Assembly: GCF_000718555.1 (NCBI RefSeq)
Contig: NZ_JOAN01000008.1
Location: forward strand, 1-64,000
Length of the DNA: 64,000 nt
Direction of reading: 5' to 3'
Source: Micromonospora chokoriensis
GTDB lineage: Bacteria > Actinomycetota > Actinomycetes > Mycobacteriales > Micromonosporaceae
Shown here: piece after piece, positions 1 through 10,692 of the stretch
How positions within the stretch are numbered: the stretch's first letter is position 1
Layout of the letters: every line of letters starts with the position of its first letter
Program-made: the position numbers and the translations under genes
Notes under the pieces: model-generated
The model's database searches: none
Seen by the model: only the letters and a program-made list of their open reading frames with translations
What the model was told of the DNA's origin: nothing

Positions 1-666
<666 letters not shown>

Positions 667-828
667 TCATCCTGACCATCCGGCACCAGCGCGTACCCAG
701 CCCACGAAGGCTGTCGCCCGGCGTCTGCCGGAGCCCGAGGTGACGTCCGCATGCCCTGGGGGACGCCGCGATCAGAGGTACGACCAGCGCGCTCGCCCGG
801 TGAGCCAGTGGTGTTCCTCGATATCGAG

Positions 829-842
829 GGTGAGCGATAACA
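829..842. promoter_or_regulatory. LacI-type operator-like site 1 (xylanase)
   Basis: GGTGAGCGATAACA has a central CG and partly symmetric arms. It matches the site at 989-1002 in inverted orientation over GTGAGCGATAACA versus TGTTATCGCTCAC. This is the usual layout of LacI/GalR-family operators. The cognate regulator is not obvious in the window: the local LacI sites have a different core. Confidence 0.5.
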
Positions 843-988
843 TGTCGTTCGTCAAGTCGTAACGAGGCGTTTACGTCAATCCCCCGGATCGCCGTGTTTC
901 GCCCGGCACTCCCCACCGTCTTCACCGGCGTACGACCAGGGCACGGGCGGCACCGCCCTGCCGGCGGGCCACGCCCAGACGGCGATCC

Positions 989-1002
989 TGTTATCGCTCA
1001 CA
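989..1002. promoter_or_regulatory. LacI-type operator-like site 2 (xylanase)
   Basis: TGTTATCGCTCACA fits the symmetric pattern TGTnAnCGnTnACA. It is an inverted copy, over 12-13 bases, of the site at 829-842, 160 bp away, so looping between two operators is possible. The nearest gene start it can control is the xylanase at 594, because the other neighbour (PaaX-family) ends, rather than starts, at 1060. Confidence 0.5.
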
Positions 1003-1059
1003 CTCGGCGATCCCGGCGACCGCAGGTTCCGCGCAGGTCAGGAGGGTCCGGCAGCCGAG

Positions 1060-2046
1060 CTACCCGGAGCGGGCGGGACTTGATCCGCGTTTGACGCGCA
1101 CCCCGGCGAGCATGTCCGCAGTGGTGTGGGCCTCGATGCCGGGCTGCGCGGTGTCGGTGAACCGCGCGACGACCGCCCGGACGTGCCGCTGGGCCGGCGC
1201 GGCCAGGCCGTCGTAGACGGCCGCGAACAACTCCCGCGCTGGCCGCCTGAGCCAACCCTGCGGGAGGAGCTGCACGGGCAACTGCGGATCGAGTACGGGG
1301 AAGCGCCGGAAGGTGTCCATGATCTCGGTACGCGTCCGCACCGCGGCCACCCCCTCCACCTCCCCGGAGACCACCTTGGGTAAGAGCGGTGTCCAGCGCT
1401 GGAGGAAAGCGTCGTAGCTGCGACTGATCGCCGCGATGTCCCAGGCCTCGATCGGGGCACGGTGGGTGGCCGAGTCGAGTGGAACCTGCCGTCCCCGAAA
1501 CACCGTGACGGCACCGAGCGTGAGCTGGTCGAGCTGCGCCCGAGCCGGAGGGAGCAGCTCGTGCGGTGAGATCCACAGCCCGTCGTACAACGGCGCGTAC
1601 CCGAGCCACCGGAGCTGCGCCCGCAGTGCCCGTCGCTGCGTACTGCGGTCCTGCGGCAGCGAGAAGACCACGATCGTCCAGCACCCGTCCCACTGCGCCG
1701 TCGAGGTGGTGGAGGCGAGGATCCAGTGCGCTCCGGCAGAGAGGTTGGCGGCGGCGGCGCTGCTGAGCCGGTAGGAGCTGCGCCGCCCCAGCCGGCTGCC
1801 CTCCAGTACGCCACGGCGGGCCAGCCGGCTGATCGCGGTACGCGCTCCGGCCGTCGTCACGCCGGTCTCCCCGAGCAGCGCGACGATGGCGGCGGACGGG
1901 AGGGCGACACGGGTCCGCAGCGTGTAATCCGCCAGCAGGGTCACCGCGACACCCTGGGGCGAGTTGCCGACCTGCCTGCGGGGCAGCCGGAGAAGGTGGT
2001 CACCGTCGTCGGGATAGATCTCGTCGATGTCGAAGAGGCTTGCCAC
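1060..2046 (-). CDS. PaaX-family transcriptional regulator
   Basis: Predicted 328-aa DNA-binding repressor. It has an N-terminal winged helix (SAAIVALLGETGVTTAGART, then ISRLARRGVLEGSRLGRRSS) and the PaaX-type middle/C-terminal region (WTIVVFSLPQDRSTQRRALR, LYDGLWISPHE, IEAWDIAAISRSYDAFL). PaaX of E. coli represses phenylacetate genes, but this family is much broader, so the ligand is unknown. GTG at 2046 is chosen because CGGAG lies 6-7 nt upstream; the longer frame has no PaaX similarity. It is divergent from the secreted CBM2 esterase at 2299 and shares a 252-bp intergenic region with it, so that gene is the likely target. Confidence 0.88.
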   Translation of the reverse strand: MASLFDIDEIYPDDGDHLLRLPRRQVGNSPQGVAVTLLADYTLRTRVALPSAAIVALLGETGVTTAGARTAISRLARRGVLEGSRLGRRSSYRLSSAAAANLSAGAHWILASTTSTAQWDGCWTIVVFSLPQDRSTQRRALRAQLRWLGYAPLYDGLWISPHELLPPARAQLDQLTLGAVTVFRGRQVPLDSATHRAPIEAWDIAAISRSYDAFLQRWTPLLPKVVSGEVEGVAAVRTRTEIMDTFRRFPVLDPQLPVQLLPQGWLRRPARELFAAVYDGLAAPAQRHVRAVVARFTDTAQPGIEAHTTADMLAGVRVKRGSSPARSG

Positions 2047-2124
2047 AGGCGCTCCGTGCTCCTCGGGGACGGTATGACGACTGTAGACGGACGGCCACGA
2101 CTCGTCACAAATAGAGAATCCTCG

Positions 2125-2134
2125 ATTGACACTT
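2125..2134 (+). promoter_or_regulatory. ATTGACACTT motif upstream of esterase
   Basis: This ten-base motif contains a consensus -35 (TTGACA, 2126-2131). The same ten bases recur at 26782-26791 upstream of the other CBM2 esterase that neighbours a PaaX regulator. No equally good -10 follows at 17-18 bp; CACTAAT lies at about 19-20 bp. It may be a promoter element, a PaaX operator, or both. Confidence 0.45.
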
Positions 2135-2298
2135 GTTGGCCCGGAGGGAACACTAATTGCCACGCGATGCCATCCGAAGCCGGGCAAGGGCGAGCCACAG
2201 GTAGCGGGCATCGTGCGATCACCGCGGGAGTCGGGCACACCCGCCACCGGATCGCACGGCCAATCCCAGCCTGCACAGGCAATCAAAGGAGTCGTCCG

Positions 2299-3633
2299 TT
2301 GAAGATCAGAAGGAAACTGCTAGTCGCCCTGGCCTCGTCGCTGGTGGCGGCTGGTCTGGTGGTCCCCACGATCGGGCCCGCGTACGCGGCGTCACTGGCC
2401 GAGGTGACCAGCTTCGGTGACAACCCGGGCCGGATGCGCATGCACGTCTACGTGCCGGACAACCGCCCGGCCCGGCCAGCAGTCGTGGTGGCCATGCACG
2501 GCTGCGGCGGATCCGGCCCCGGCTTCTACTCCGGCAGCGAGTTCGCCAGCCTCGCCGACCGCTATGGATACATCGTGATCTACCCGTCCGCCACCCAGCA
2601 GGCCGGCTTCGGCAACTGCTTCGACACCTGGTCGGACGCCGCCAAGCGGCGTGGTGGGGGCAGCGACCCGGTGTCGATCATCTCCATGATCCGGTACGTG
2701 CAACAGCAGTACGCGGCCGACCCGGACCGGGTCTACGCCACCGGCAGCTCGTCCGGCGGCATGATGACAAACCACATGCTGGCCCTATACCCCGACGTGT
2801 TCAAGGCCGGCGCCGCGTTCATGGGCGTGCCGTTCAACTGCTTCGCCAACGCGGCGGACTACCCGCCCGGCAGCAGCCAGTGCACCGGCGGAAACATGAA
2901 CCGGACCCCACAGCAGTGGGGCGACGCGGTCCGCCAGGCGTACCCCGGCTACACCGGGCCCCGCCCGCGCGTGCAGCTCTGGCACGGCACCAACGACACG
3001 CTCGTGCCGTACTCCTTGTTGCAGGAGGCGATCGAGCAGTGGACCAACGTGTTCGGGCTGAGCCAGACACCCACCTCCACCGACACGCCCCAGGCCAACT
3101 GGAACCGGCGGCGGTACTCCGACAGCAGCGGCACCGTCCAGGTCGAGGCGTACAGCATCCAGGGCGCCGGGCACAGTCTGCCCGCCGGCGGCATGGCCGC
3201 GTCCGCCGTCGCGTTCTTCGGACTGACCAACCCCACGACGCCGCCCCCGACCACCCCGCCGCCGACCACCCCGCCCCCGACCACTCCTCCGCCGACCACC
3301 CCGCCGCCGACTTCCGGTGCCTGCCGGGTGACTGTCGACCTCAACGCCTGGAACACCGGGCTGACCGAGAACATCACCGTCACGAACACCGGCACCAGCG
3401 CCGTCAACGGCTGGTCGCTGGCCTTCACCCTGCCCGGCGGGCAGACCATCACCTCGGGCTGGAACGCCACCTACTCACCCAACTCCGGGCAGGTGACGGC
3501 CCGGAACGTCGCCTACAACGGCGGCATCCCCGCCAACGGATCGGTGAGCATCGGCTTCCAGGCCACCCACACCGGTAACACCGCGCGGCCGTCCTCGTTC
3601 GCCCTCAACGGCGCCTCCTGCACGGTCGCCTGA
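2299..3633 (+). CDS. Secreted CE1/PHB-depolymerase-type esterase with CBM2
   Basis: Predicted extracellular esterase of 444 aa that probably removes acetyl or feruloyl groups from xylan. A signal peptide (residues 1-31, ending GPAYA) precedes an alpha/beta-hydrolase domain with HGCGGSGPGF (oxyanion region), the nucleophile elbow TGSSSGGMM, Asp in WHGTNDTLVPY and His in GAGHSLPAG. A PTTPP repeat linker leads to a C-terminal family 2 cellulose-binding module with conserved Trp in NAWNTG, NGWSL and SGWNA. TTG at 2299 is chosen because AAGGAG lies 7 nt upstream and the signal peptide begins there. True poly-hydroxyalkanoate cleavage cannot be excluded. It is divergent from the PaaX gene. Confidence 0.9.
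   Translation: MKIRRKLLVALASSLVAAGLVVPTIGPAYAASLAEVTSFGDNPGRMRMHVYVPDNRPARPAVVVAMHGCGGSGPGFYSGSEFASLADRYGYIVIYPSATQQAGFGNCFDTWSDAAKRRGGGSDPVSIISMIRYVQQQYAADPDRVYATGSSSGGMMTNHMLALYPDVFKAGAAFMGVPFNCFANAADYPPGSSQCTGGNMNRTPQQWGDAVRQAYPGYTGPRPRVQLWHGTNDTLVPYSLLQEAIEQWTNVFGLSQTPTSTDTPQANWNRRRYSDSSGTVQVEAYSIQGAGHSLPAGGMAASAVAFFGLTNPTTPPPTTPPPTTPPPTTPPPTTPPPTSGACRVTVDLNAWNTGLTENITVTNTGTSAVNGWSLAFTLPGGQTITSGWNATYSPNSGQVTARNVAYNGGIPANGSVSIGFQATHTGNTARPSSFALNGASCTVA
3232..3312 (+). repeat. In-frame 15-bp repeats coding a Thr-Pro linker
   Basis: About five tandem copies of a 15-bp unit encode TTPPP, joining the esterase domain to its CBM2. The same linker type recurs in the proteins at 3714, 26972 and 45080, so these tracts are potential sites for recombination between hydrolase genes. 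Confidence 0.85.
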
Positions 3634-3657
3634 CACCGCGTCAGCATGCGCGCGAGC

Positions 3658-3690
3658 GTGCGCCGGTCACCACGATGGTGACCGGCGCAC
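3658..3690. terminator. Perfect 14-bp hairpin, bidirectional terminator
   Basis: GTGCGCCGGTCACC and its exact complement are separated by ACGAT. The hairpin lies between the convergent esterase (stop 3633) and arabinofuranosidase (stop 3714). There is no T-run, which is usual for actinomycete terminators. Confidence 0.8.
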
Positions 3691-3713
3691 GACTCGTTCG
3701 GGCGTTGCCGGGA

Positions 3714-5412
<1,699 letters not shown>

Positions 5413-5430
5413 TGAATGTAATTGCCTGGC

Positions 5431-5465
5431 GATGCGCTGACCGTTGGGCGGACGGCCAGCGCATC
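5431..5465 (-). terminator. Hairpin terminator after GH39-like gene
   Basis: GATGCGCTG pairs with CAGCGCATC, with an inner CCGT/ACGG stem. It begins 17 nt beyond the stop of the 5482-7317 gene and lies upstream of the next promoter. Confidence 0.65.
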
Positions 5466-5481
5466 ACCTCCCCCGTGACGC

Positions 5482-7317
5482 CTACCTCCCCAGGATTCGC
5501 CAGGTCTGGTTCAACGGGCTGCCCTGACCGGCCCCGATGCAGGTCCACTGGTGGACCGGCGCCCGCGCTGCCGTAGAGACCGTGCTGACGTCGACGCACT
5601 TGCCGCTGTGGCGGGCGACGAGTTGGTAGTCGTGCGAGTCGTTGCCGGAATAGGTCACCTTGCGGAGGGTGAACTGTTGGTTGGTGCCGTTCAGGCAGGT
5701 CCACTGGTGCACGGCCGCGCCGTCGGCGGTGGACACCCCGCTGACGTCGAGGCACTTGCCGCTCTGCTGGTTGACCACCGTGTACGTGTTGGCCACGCCG
5801 ACGACCGGCCGGAAGTTCCAGAGCTGCTGGTCGCCGCCCTCGCAGTAGAACTGCTGCTGGACAGTGCCGTCGGTGGTGCTCAGGCCGGGGTTGTCCAAGC
5901 ACTGCTGGGAGTGCTGGGCCACCGCCACCGACTGGAAGCCGCCCTCCGACGGTGGCAGCAGCGTGACGGTGTAGGTGTCGGTCTGGTTGGTGTACGGCAG
6001 GGTCACGGTGGCGTTGTTGTTGGAGACGCCGACCACGCTGTTCGAGACGGTGATCGGCCCCTGCACGGCACCACCGCCGTTGAGCGGGATGCGTTGGGTG
6101 AGCACCCGGACCTGGTTGTTCTGCACGACGCCGCTGGTGGTGTCCAGTCGTTGCAGGTTGACGGTGAGGTTCCCGGTGGTACGACCACCGCCGACCAGGA
6201 CCTTCGCCACGCCGGTCGCCTTGGTGGCGTACGCGTCGTAGGACTGGCTGGGAGTCACCGCGGCGATCTGCCCGGTCTGGGACGCGTAGTAGCGGTAGAC
6301 CCACCACTCGCCCTTGGGCTGGTGCTGGCCGGCCGAGTTGCGGATCAACAGGTTGCCGAGGTCGTTGTGCAGGCTGCCGCCGCTGGCCCAGTTGGCCCGC
6401 AGTCCGTCGGCGCGAGCCCGCTCCAGGCGCGCGATGTACCAGGCGCCATCGGCGGGGTTCTGCTCCTCGGGGGCGCCGTACTCGTTGATCTGGTACGGCC
6501 GTGGGTGGGCGATGCCGCGCGGGTCGAGCGTGGCGTTGGCGGCGGCGACGTTGGCGACCGGGTCACCGGGCAGCGAGTGCCAACTGATGATGTCCGGCAC
6601 CGTGTTTGTCGAGCGCACGAAGTCCAGGTACTGGTTCCAGAAGGTGTGCGTGGTCGACGGCACGCAGGCGCAGCTCGGCCCGACGATGAGCTGGTTGGGG
6701 AACTCCGCCCGGATGCGCTGGTAGGTGCGGCGCCACAGTTCGAGGTACTGCGAGATCGGGCGGTTCCAGAAGATGGTGATGTTCGGTTCGTTCCAGATGT
6801 CCCACTGCACGGAGAGCCCGGACGCCCGGACGTCGTTGACAAGTCGGGTCAGGAAGTTGTCGTAGTCGGTCCAGTTGCCGTTGTCACCAGGGAAGCGGGA
6901 GATCCCAGCGCCGTCGGCGCCCCAGAGGTCGTGCGGCAGGATGATGAACTGACCGCCGAGGGCAACTGTGCGACGGGCCTGGGCGACCGTGGAGTTCCAC
7001 CGACGGTCGTAGGTGCCGCCGACCCAGCCGCTGCCGGGGAGCTGCGCTCCGCCGGCCCGCATGGCCTGGAACTTGACGTCTCGGTAGAAGTGGTCGGCGG
7101 GACCGCTGGCGTTCTCGGTCATGCCGTAGATCCAGCCGGACGCGCGGTAGGTCGGGGTGCCGTTGGTCGCGGAGAAGTCGACACTTATCGACTCGTTGGC
7201 GGCTTGGGCCGGGTGCGCGACGACGGTGACGGCGGCAGCGGTGGCGAGCAGGCCGACCATGAGTCGGGCGACGAACGCGCGGGCTCGTCCTGACCTGCCG
7301 CGGGACGGGGTTTTCAC
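5482..7317 (-). CDS. Secreted clan-A glycoside hydrolase (GH39-like) with CBM13
   Basis: Predicted 611-aa secreted glycosidase. The signal peptide ends HPAQA. The (beta/alpha)8-type domain carries WDIWNEPNITIFW (acid/base Glu in NEP), IISWHSLPGDP and INEYGAPEEQ (candidate nucleophile Glu). A beta-sandwich region (VLTQRIPLNGG to TYTVTLLP) follows, then a C-terminal ricin-type lectin domain from about residue 465 with repeats ending QLW, QQF and QTW. GH39 beta-xylosidases are the closest recognisable group, but GH30 or a new subfamily is possible. GTG at 7317 has AAGGAG 6 nt upstream. The promoter carries the shared LacI operator. Confidence 0.82.
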   Translation of the reverse strand: MKTPSRGRSGRARAFVARLMVGLLATAAAVTVVAHPAQAANESISVDFSATNGTPTYRASGWIYGMTENASGPADHFYRDVKFQAMRAGGAQLPGSGWVGGTYDRRWNSTVAQARRTVALGGQFIILPHDLWGADGAGISRFPGDNGNWTDYDNFLTRLVNDVRASGLSVQWDIWNEPNITIFWNRPISQYLELWRRTYQRIRAEFPNQLIVGPSCACVPSTTHTFWNQYLDFVRSTNTVPDIISWHSLPGDPVANVAAANATLDPRGIAHPRPYQINEYGAPEEQNPADGAWYIARLERARADGLRANWASGGSLHNDLGNLLIRNSAGQHQPKGEWWVYRYYASQTGQIAAVTPSQSYDAYATKATGVAKVLVGGGRTTGNLTVNLQRLDTTSGVVQNNQVRVLTQRIPLNGGGAVQGPITVSNSVVGVSNNNATVTLPYTNQTDTYTVTLLPPSEGGFQSVAVAQHSQQCLDNPGLSTTDGTVQQQFYCEGGDQQLWNFRPVVGVANTYTVVNQQSGKCLDVSGVSTADGAAVHQWTCLNGTNQQFTLRKVTYSGNDSHDYQLVARHSGKCVDVSTVSTAARAPVHQWTCIGAGQGSPLNQTWRILGR

Positions 7318-7366
7318 GGGCGGCTCCTTGGTGGGGCGCGGGGGACGCTCTCCGGAGGGCAGCACT

Positions 7367-7382
7367 TGCGAATCGATTCGCA
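7367..7382. promoter_or_regulatory. LacI-type operator TGCGAATCGATTCGCA (GH39-like gene)
   Basis: Perfect 16-bp palindrome 3-4 bp downstream of the -10 of the GH39-like promoter. It is the best-conserved member of the set and probably closest to the true consensus. Confidence 0.82.
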
Positions 7383-7385
7383 CGG

Positions 7386-7415
7386 ATCGTAGGACTGCAA
7401 ACTCATGTATGTCAA
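7386..7415 (-). promoter_or_regulatory. Promoter of GH39-like gene
   Basis: On the minus strand TTGACA (7415-7410), an 18-bp spacer and TACGAT (7391-7386) precede the operator, the same arrangement as at 5383-5412. Confidence 0.7.
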
Positions 7416-7478
7416 TGACGTGACGCCGCGATGAAGCGGGCGTTACCGGCCTGCGCTCCCCAGGCAGGTCGGCAACTC

Positions 7479-7508
7479 TTGACCGTCGGGGCTGGACGGA
7501 CCTATGTT
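7479..7508 (+). promoter_or_regulatory. Promoter of sugar ABC transporter operon
   Basis: TTGACC (7479-7484), an 18-bp spacer and TATGTT (7503-7508), followed after 3 bp by tandem operators. It drives the solute-binding protein, two permeases and the glycosidase. Confidence 0.65.
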
Positions 7509-7511
7509 CGT

Positions 7512-7539
7512 GCGAACCGATTCGTCGAATCGATTCGCG
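7512..7539. promoter_or_regulatory. Tandem LacI-type operators of the ABC operon
   Basis: Two adjacent sites: GCGAACCGATTCGT (7512-7525), imperfect, and TCGAATCGATTCGC (7525-7538), with perfect 12-bp symmetry over 7526-7537. Their centres are 13 bp apart. Two touching dyads suggest tighter or cooperative repression of uptake compared with the single-site hydrolase promoters. Confidence 0.78.
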
Positions 7540-7613
7540 AAGCCGGACACTGTCCGACCGCGACGGGCAACCGCACCACCCCACCCGACGATCGACTTGA
7601 AGTGAGGCACGAC

Positions 7614-8849
7614 ATGACCGGACCGAGCCGTCGGCGGCGCCTGGCCGCCGTCGCCGTGATAGCTCTCGCCGTGGCGGCAGGCAGCGCCTGCTCGTCGTCC
7701 GCCGACGACCCCACCGACGGTGGCGCCTACCTCGTCTGGGACCCGTATCCGCAGTTCGCCGACGACTCCGAATGGGTCGCACTGCTCAAGAAGTGCGGCA
7801 CCTCGGCGGGCGTGACGGTCGAGCGGACCGGCTACGACACCACCGACCTGACCAACAAGGCGCTGCTCGCCGCTCAGCAGGGCAACTCGCCGGACGTGCT
7901 GATCGTGGACAACCCGGTCATCTCGACACTGGCCGAGGCCGGCGCGCTCACCACCACCGACGACAACAAGCTGGACGTCTCCGCCATGGAGAAGAACCTG
8001 CTCGGCGCCGGCCAGAGCGAGGGCAAGACCTACGGGGTGCCGATCGGGGCGAACACCCTCGCTCTCTACTACAACAAGGACCTGCTGACCGCCGCCGGCG
8101 TCGACCCGGCCGCGATCAAGGACTGGACGTCCCTGAACGCGGCGCTGAGCACGGTCAAGGCCAAGGGGAAGAAGGGCATCACCTTCTCCGCGATCGGCAC
8201 CGAGGAGGGCAGCTTCCAGTTCCTGCCCTGGTTCTGGGGCTCGGGAGCCCAGCTGACCAGTCTCGACTCACCGCAGGCGGTGTCCGCGCTGGCCCTCTGG
8301 GCGGACTGGCTCAAGCAGGGCTACGCCCCGAACTCCGTCATCAACAACACCCAGACCACGAGTTGGCAGGAGTTCGCCACCGGCAACTACGCCTTCGCCG
8401 AGAACGGCACCTGGCAGCTGGCCAACGCGGAGAAGCTCGGCTTCTCGTACGGCACCATCGCGATCCCGGCCAGCGCGGGCGGCCCGGCACCGGCGCCCAC
8501 CGGCGGTGAGTTCGTCTCCATCCCGGTGCAGAAGAACACCGGCCGGTACGACAAGTCGCAGCAGATCGTCGCCTGTCTGACCAGCGCCGACAACCTCCTC
8601 ACCACGGACACCACGCTCTCCTACGTCGCACCCGTGGCAGCCGTGCAGGACCGGCAGGCGGCTGACCCCAAGCTCAAGGTCTGGGTGGAGGCGGTCCGGG
8701 CGGCCAAGGGCCGCACCGGCGACAACCTCGGCACGAAGTACCCGAAGATCTCCGAATCCCTGTGGACCGCGGTCCAGTCGGCCCTCAGCGGCGGGAAGTC
8801 GCCGCAGGAGGCGTTGAGGGCAGCACAGGCCGCGGCCTCGACCAGGTAA
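7614..8849 (+). CDS. Sugar ABC transporter solute-binding lipoprotein
   Basis: Predicted 411-aa extracytoplasmic binding protein of the carbohydrate (family 1) group. It has an N-terminal signal (RRRRLAAVAVIALAVAAGSA) with a cysteine at residue 25 followed by SSS, suggesting lipidation, though the lipobox GSAC is not ideal. Family features include TTDLTNKALLAAQQGNSPDV, GVPIGANTLALYYNKDLL and FLPWFWGSGAQL. ATG at 7614 has GTGAGG 6-7 nt upstream; the longer frame runs through the operators. It is the first gene of a four-gene operon. The ligand is inferred to be an oligosaccharide released by the adjacent hemicellulases. Confidence 0.9.
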   Translation: MTGPSRRRRLAAVAVIALAVAAGSACSSSADDPTDGGAYLVWDPYPQFADDSEWVALLKKCGTSAGVTVERTGYDTTDLTNKALLAAQQGNSPDVLIVDNPVISTLAEAGALTTTDDNKLDVSAMEKNLLGAGQSEGKTYGVPIGANTLALYYNKDLLTAAGVDPAAIKDWTSLNAALSTVKAKGKKGITFSAIGTEEGSFQFLPWFWGSGAQLTSLDSPQAVSALALWADWLKQGYAPNSVINNTQTTSWQEFATGNYAFAENGTWQLANAEKLGFSYGTIAIPASAGGPAPAPTGGEFVSIPVQKNTGRYDKSQQIVACLTSADNLLTTDTTLSYVAPVAAVQDRQAADPKLKVWVEAVRAAKGRTGDNLGTKYPKISESLWTAVQSALSGGKSPQEALRAAQAAASTR

Positions 8850-8867
8850 GCGCGCCGACCAGACACC

Positions 8868-9839
8868 ATGCCCTCCACGACACAGACCTCCACCACGGCA
8901 CGGGACAAGGGTGGGGCGGCACCGACCGCCCCACCCCGGTCTCACCCGTCTCGCAGACGCCGGCCCGACCGGTGGCTGGCATGGGGCTTCCTGGCACCCG
9001 TCACCGTCTACCTGATCGCCTTCTACGCCTACCCGCTCTACCGCAATGTCGAGTTGAGCCTGCGCGCGTACACCGTTCGCTCGTTCGTGCAGGGCGGGGC
9101 GCCCTTCGCCGGCCTCGACAACTACCGGACGGTCCTGACCGACCCGGCCTTCGGCCCGACGCTGACGCACACAGTCGTCTTCACCGCCGCGTCGCTCGCC
9201 TTCCAGTTCACCATCGGGATGGCCCTGGCCCTCTTCTTCCACCAGCACTTCCCGCTGTCGCGCACGCTGCGGGCGTTGATCCTCGTACCGTGGCTGCTGC
9301 CGCTGATCGTCTCCGCGTCGACCTGGTCGTGGCTGCTCAACAGCGACTCAGGCCTGGTCAACGCGGCGCTCGGCGTCGTCGGGATCGACGGGGTCAACTG
9401 GCTCACCTCGCCGGGCTGGTCGCTCACCTCGGTGATCATCGCGAACGTCTGGATCGGCATCCCCTTCAACCTGGTGGTGCTCTACAGCGGCCTCCAGGCG
9501 ATCCCCACCGAGATGTATGAGGCGTCCGCGCTCGACGGCGCATCGGGCTGGCAGCGGTTCTGGGGAATCACCTTCCCGTTGCTGCGTCCCGTCTCCCTGA
9601 TCACGCTGCTGTTAGGGCTGATCTACACCCTGAAGGTCTTCGACATCATCTGGATCATGACGAAGGGAGGCCCGACCGGCTCGTCGGCCACACTCGCCAC
9701 CTGGTCGTACCGGCTCGGCTTCGGCAACCTGCTGCCCGAGTTCGGGCCGGGGGCGGCCATCGGCAACCTGCTCATCGTGCTGGCCCTGATCGCCGGGCTC
9801 GTCTACATCCGCATCGATCGGAGGCAGCACCTGCGATGA
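8868..9839 (+). CDS. Sugar ABC transporter permease 1 (MalF-like)
   Basis: 323-aa integral membrane protein with six or so hydrophobic helices. It carries the EAA loop EMYEASALDGASGWQRFWGI near residue 215, which contacts the ATPase. It starts 18 nt after the binding-protein stop and its end overlaps the next permease by 4 bp, so translation is coupled. No ATP-binding subunit is encoded here; in related actinomycetes a shared MsiK-type ATPase serves such systems. Confidence 0.93.
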   Translation: MPSTTQTSTTARDKGGAAPTAPPRSHPSRRRRPDRWLAWGFLAPVTVYLIAFYAYPLYRNVELSLRAYTVRSFVQGGAPFAGLDNYRTVLTDPAFGPTLTHTVVFTAASLAFQFTIGMALALFFHQHFPLSRTLRALILVPWLLPLIVSASTWSWLLNSDSGLVNAALGVVGIDGVNWLTSPGWSLTSVIIANVWIGIPFNLVVLYSGLQAIPTEMYEASALDGASGWQRFWGITFPLLRPVSLITLLLGLIYTLKVFDIIWIMTKGGPTGSSATLATWSYRLGFGNLLPEFGPGAAIGNLLIVLALIAGLVYIRIDRRQHLR

Positions 9840-10660
9840 CCACGTCACCCTCTCGGGCCTGGTGGAAGACCGGCGTCGGCCTGGTGCTGACCGGGCTGAT
9901 GCTCTTCCCCGTCTACTGGATGATCAATGTCTCCTTCACCCGGGACCAGGACATGCGGGCCACTCCCCCGCACCTGATCCCGATCAACGGCACGTTGGAC
10001 GGCTACCGCGCGGTGCTCGACCAGCAACTGCCGTACCTCGGGACCAGCTTCCTGGTCGGTCTCGGCACAGTGGCGCTGACCGTGGCGCTGGCCGCTCCGG
10101 CCGGATACGCGCTGGCGAAGCTCCGGCCACCCGGCGGCTCGGCACTGAGCTTCGTGCTGCTGATCGCGCAGATGATCCCGGGGATCATCATGGCGATGGG
10201 CTTCTACGCCATCTACCTCACCCTCGGCGTCCTCAACACGCTGCCCGGCCTGATCCTGGCCGACACGACGCTCGCGGTGCCGTTCGCTGTCCTGATCTTC
10301 ACGGCCTTCATGTCCGGCATCCCCGACGAGCTGCTCCAGGCCGCCGTGGTCGACGGCGCCGGCCGGCTACGAACCTTCTGGTCGGTCGTGCTGCCGGTCA
10401 GCCGCAACTCGATCGTCACGGTGTCGCTCTTCGCGTTCCTCTGGTCCTGGTCGGACTTCATCTTCGCCTCGACCCTCGCCGGTGGCGGCGACCACCAGCC
10501 GATCACCCTCGGCATCTACCACTACATCGGCAACAACAACCAGCAGTGGAACGCCATCATGGCCACCGCAGTCGTCGCCTCGATCCCCGCCGCCGTGCTG
10601 CTGATCCTCGCCCAGCGGTACGTCTCGATGGGCGTGACCGCCGGCGCAGTCAAAGACTGA
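9836..10660 (+). CDS. Sugar ABC transporter permease 2 (MalG-like)
   Basis: 274-aa membrane protein, partner of the preceding permease (ATGA overlap). It has an N-terminal helix (VGLVLTGLMLFPVYWMINVS), a core of about six helices and an EAA-type loop (DELLQAAVVDGAGRLRTFWS). It ends 32 nt before the cytoplasmic glycosidase gene, in the same operon. Confidence 0.93.
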   Translation: MTTSPSRAWWKTGVGLVLTGLMLFPVYWMINVSFTRDQDMRATPPHLIPINGTLDGYRAVLDQQLPYLGTSFLVGLGTVALTVALAAPAGYALAKLRPPGGSALSFVLLIAQMIPGIIMAMGFYAIYLTLGVLNTLPGLILADTTLAVPFAVLIFTAFMSGIPDELLQAAVVDGAGRLRTFWSVVLPVSRNSIVTVSLFAFLWSWSDFIFASTLAGGGDHQPITLGIYHYIGNNNQQWNAIMATAVVASIPAAVLLILAQRYVSMGVTAGAVKD

Positions 10661-10692
10661 CCACCCGCACCACAGAAAGGCACCCGCCACCC

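Noticed and set aside
5551..7293. Long plus-strand open frame over the GH39-like gene
   Set aside because: Antisense shadow; the minus-strand frame has signal peptide, catalytic motifs and lectin repeats.
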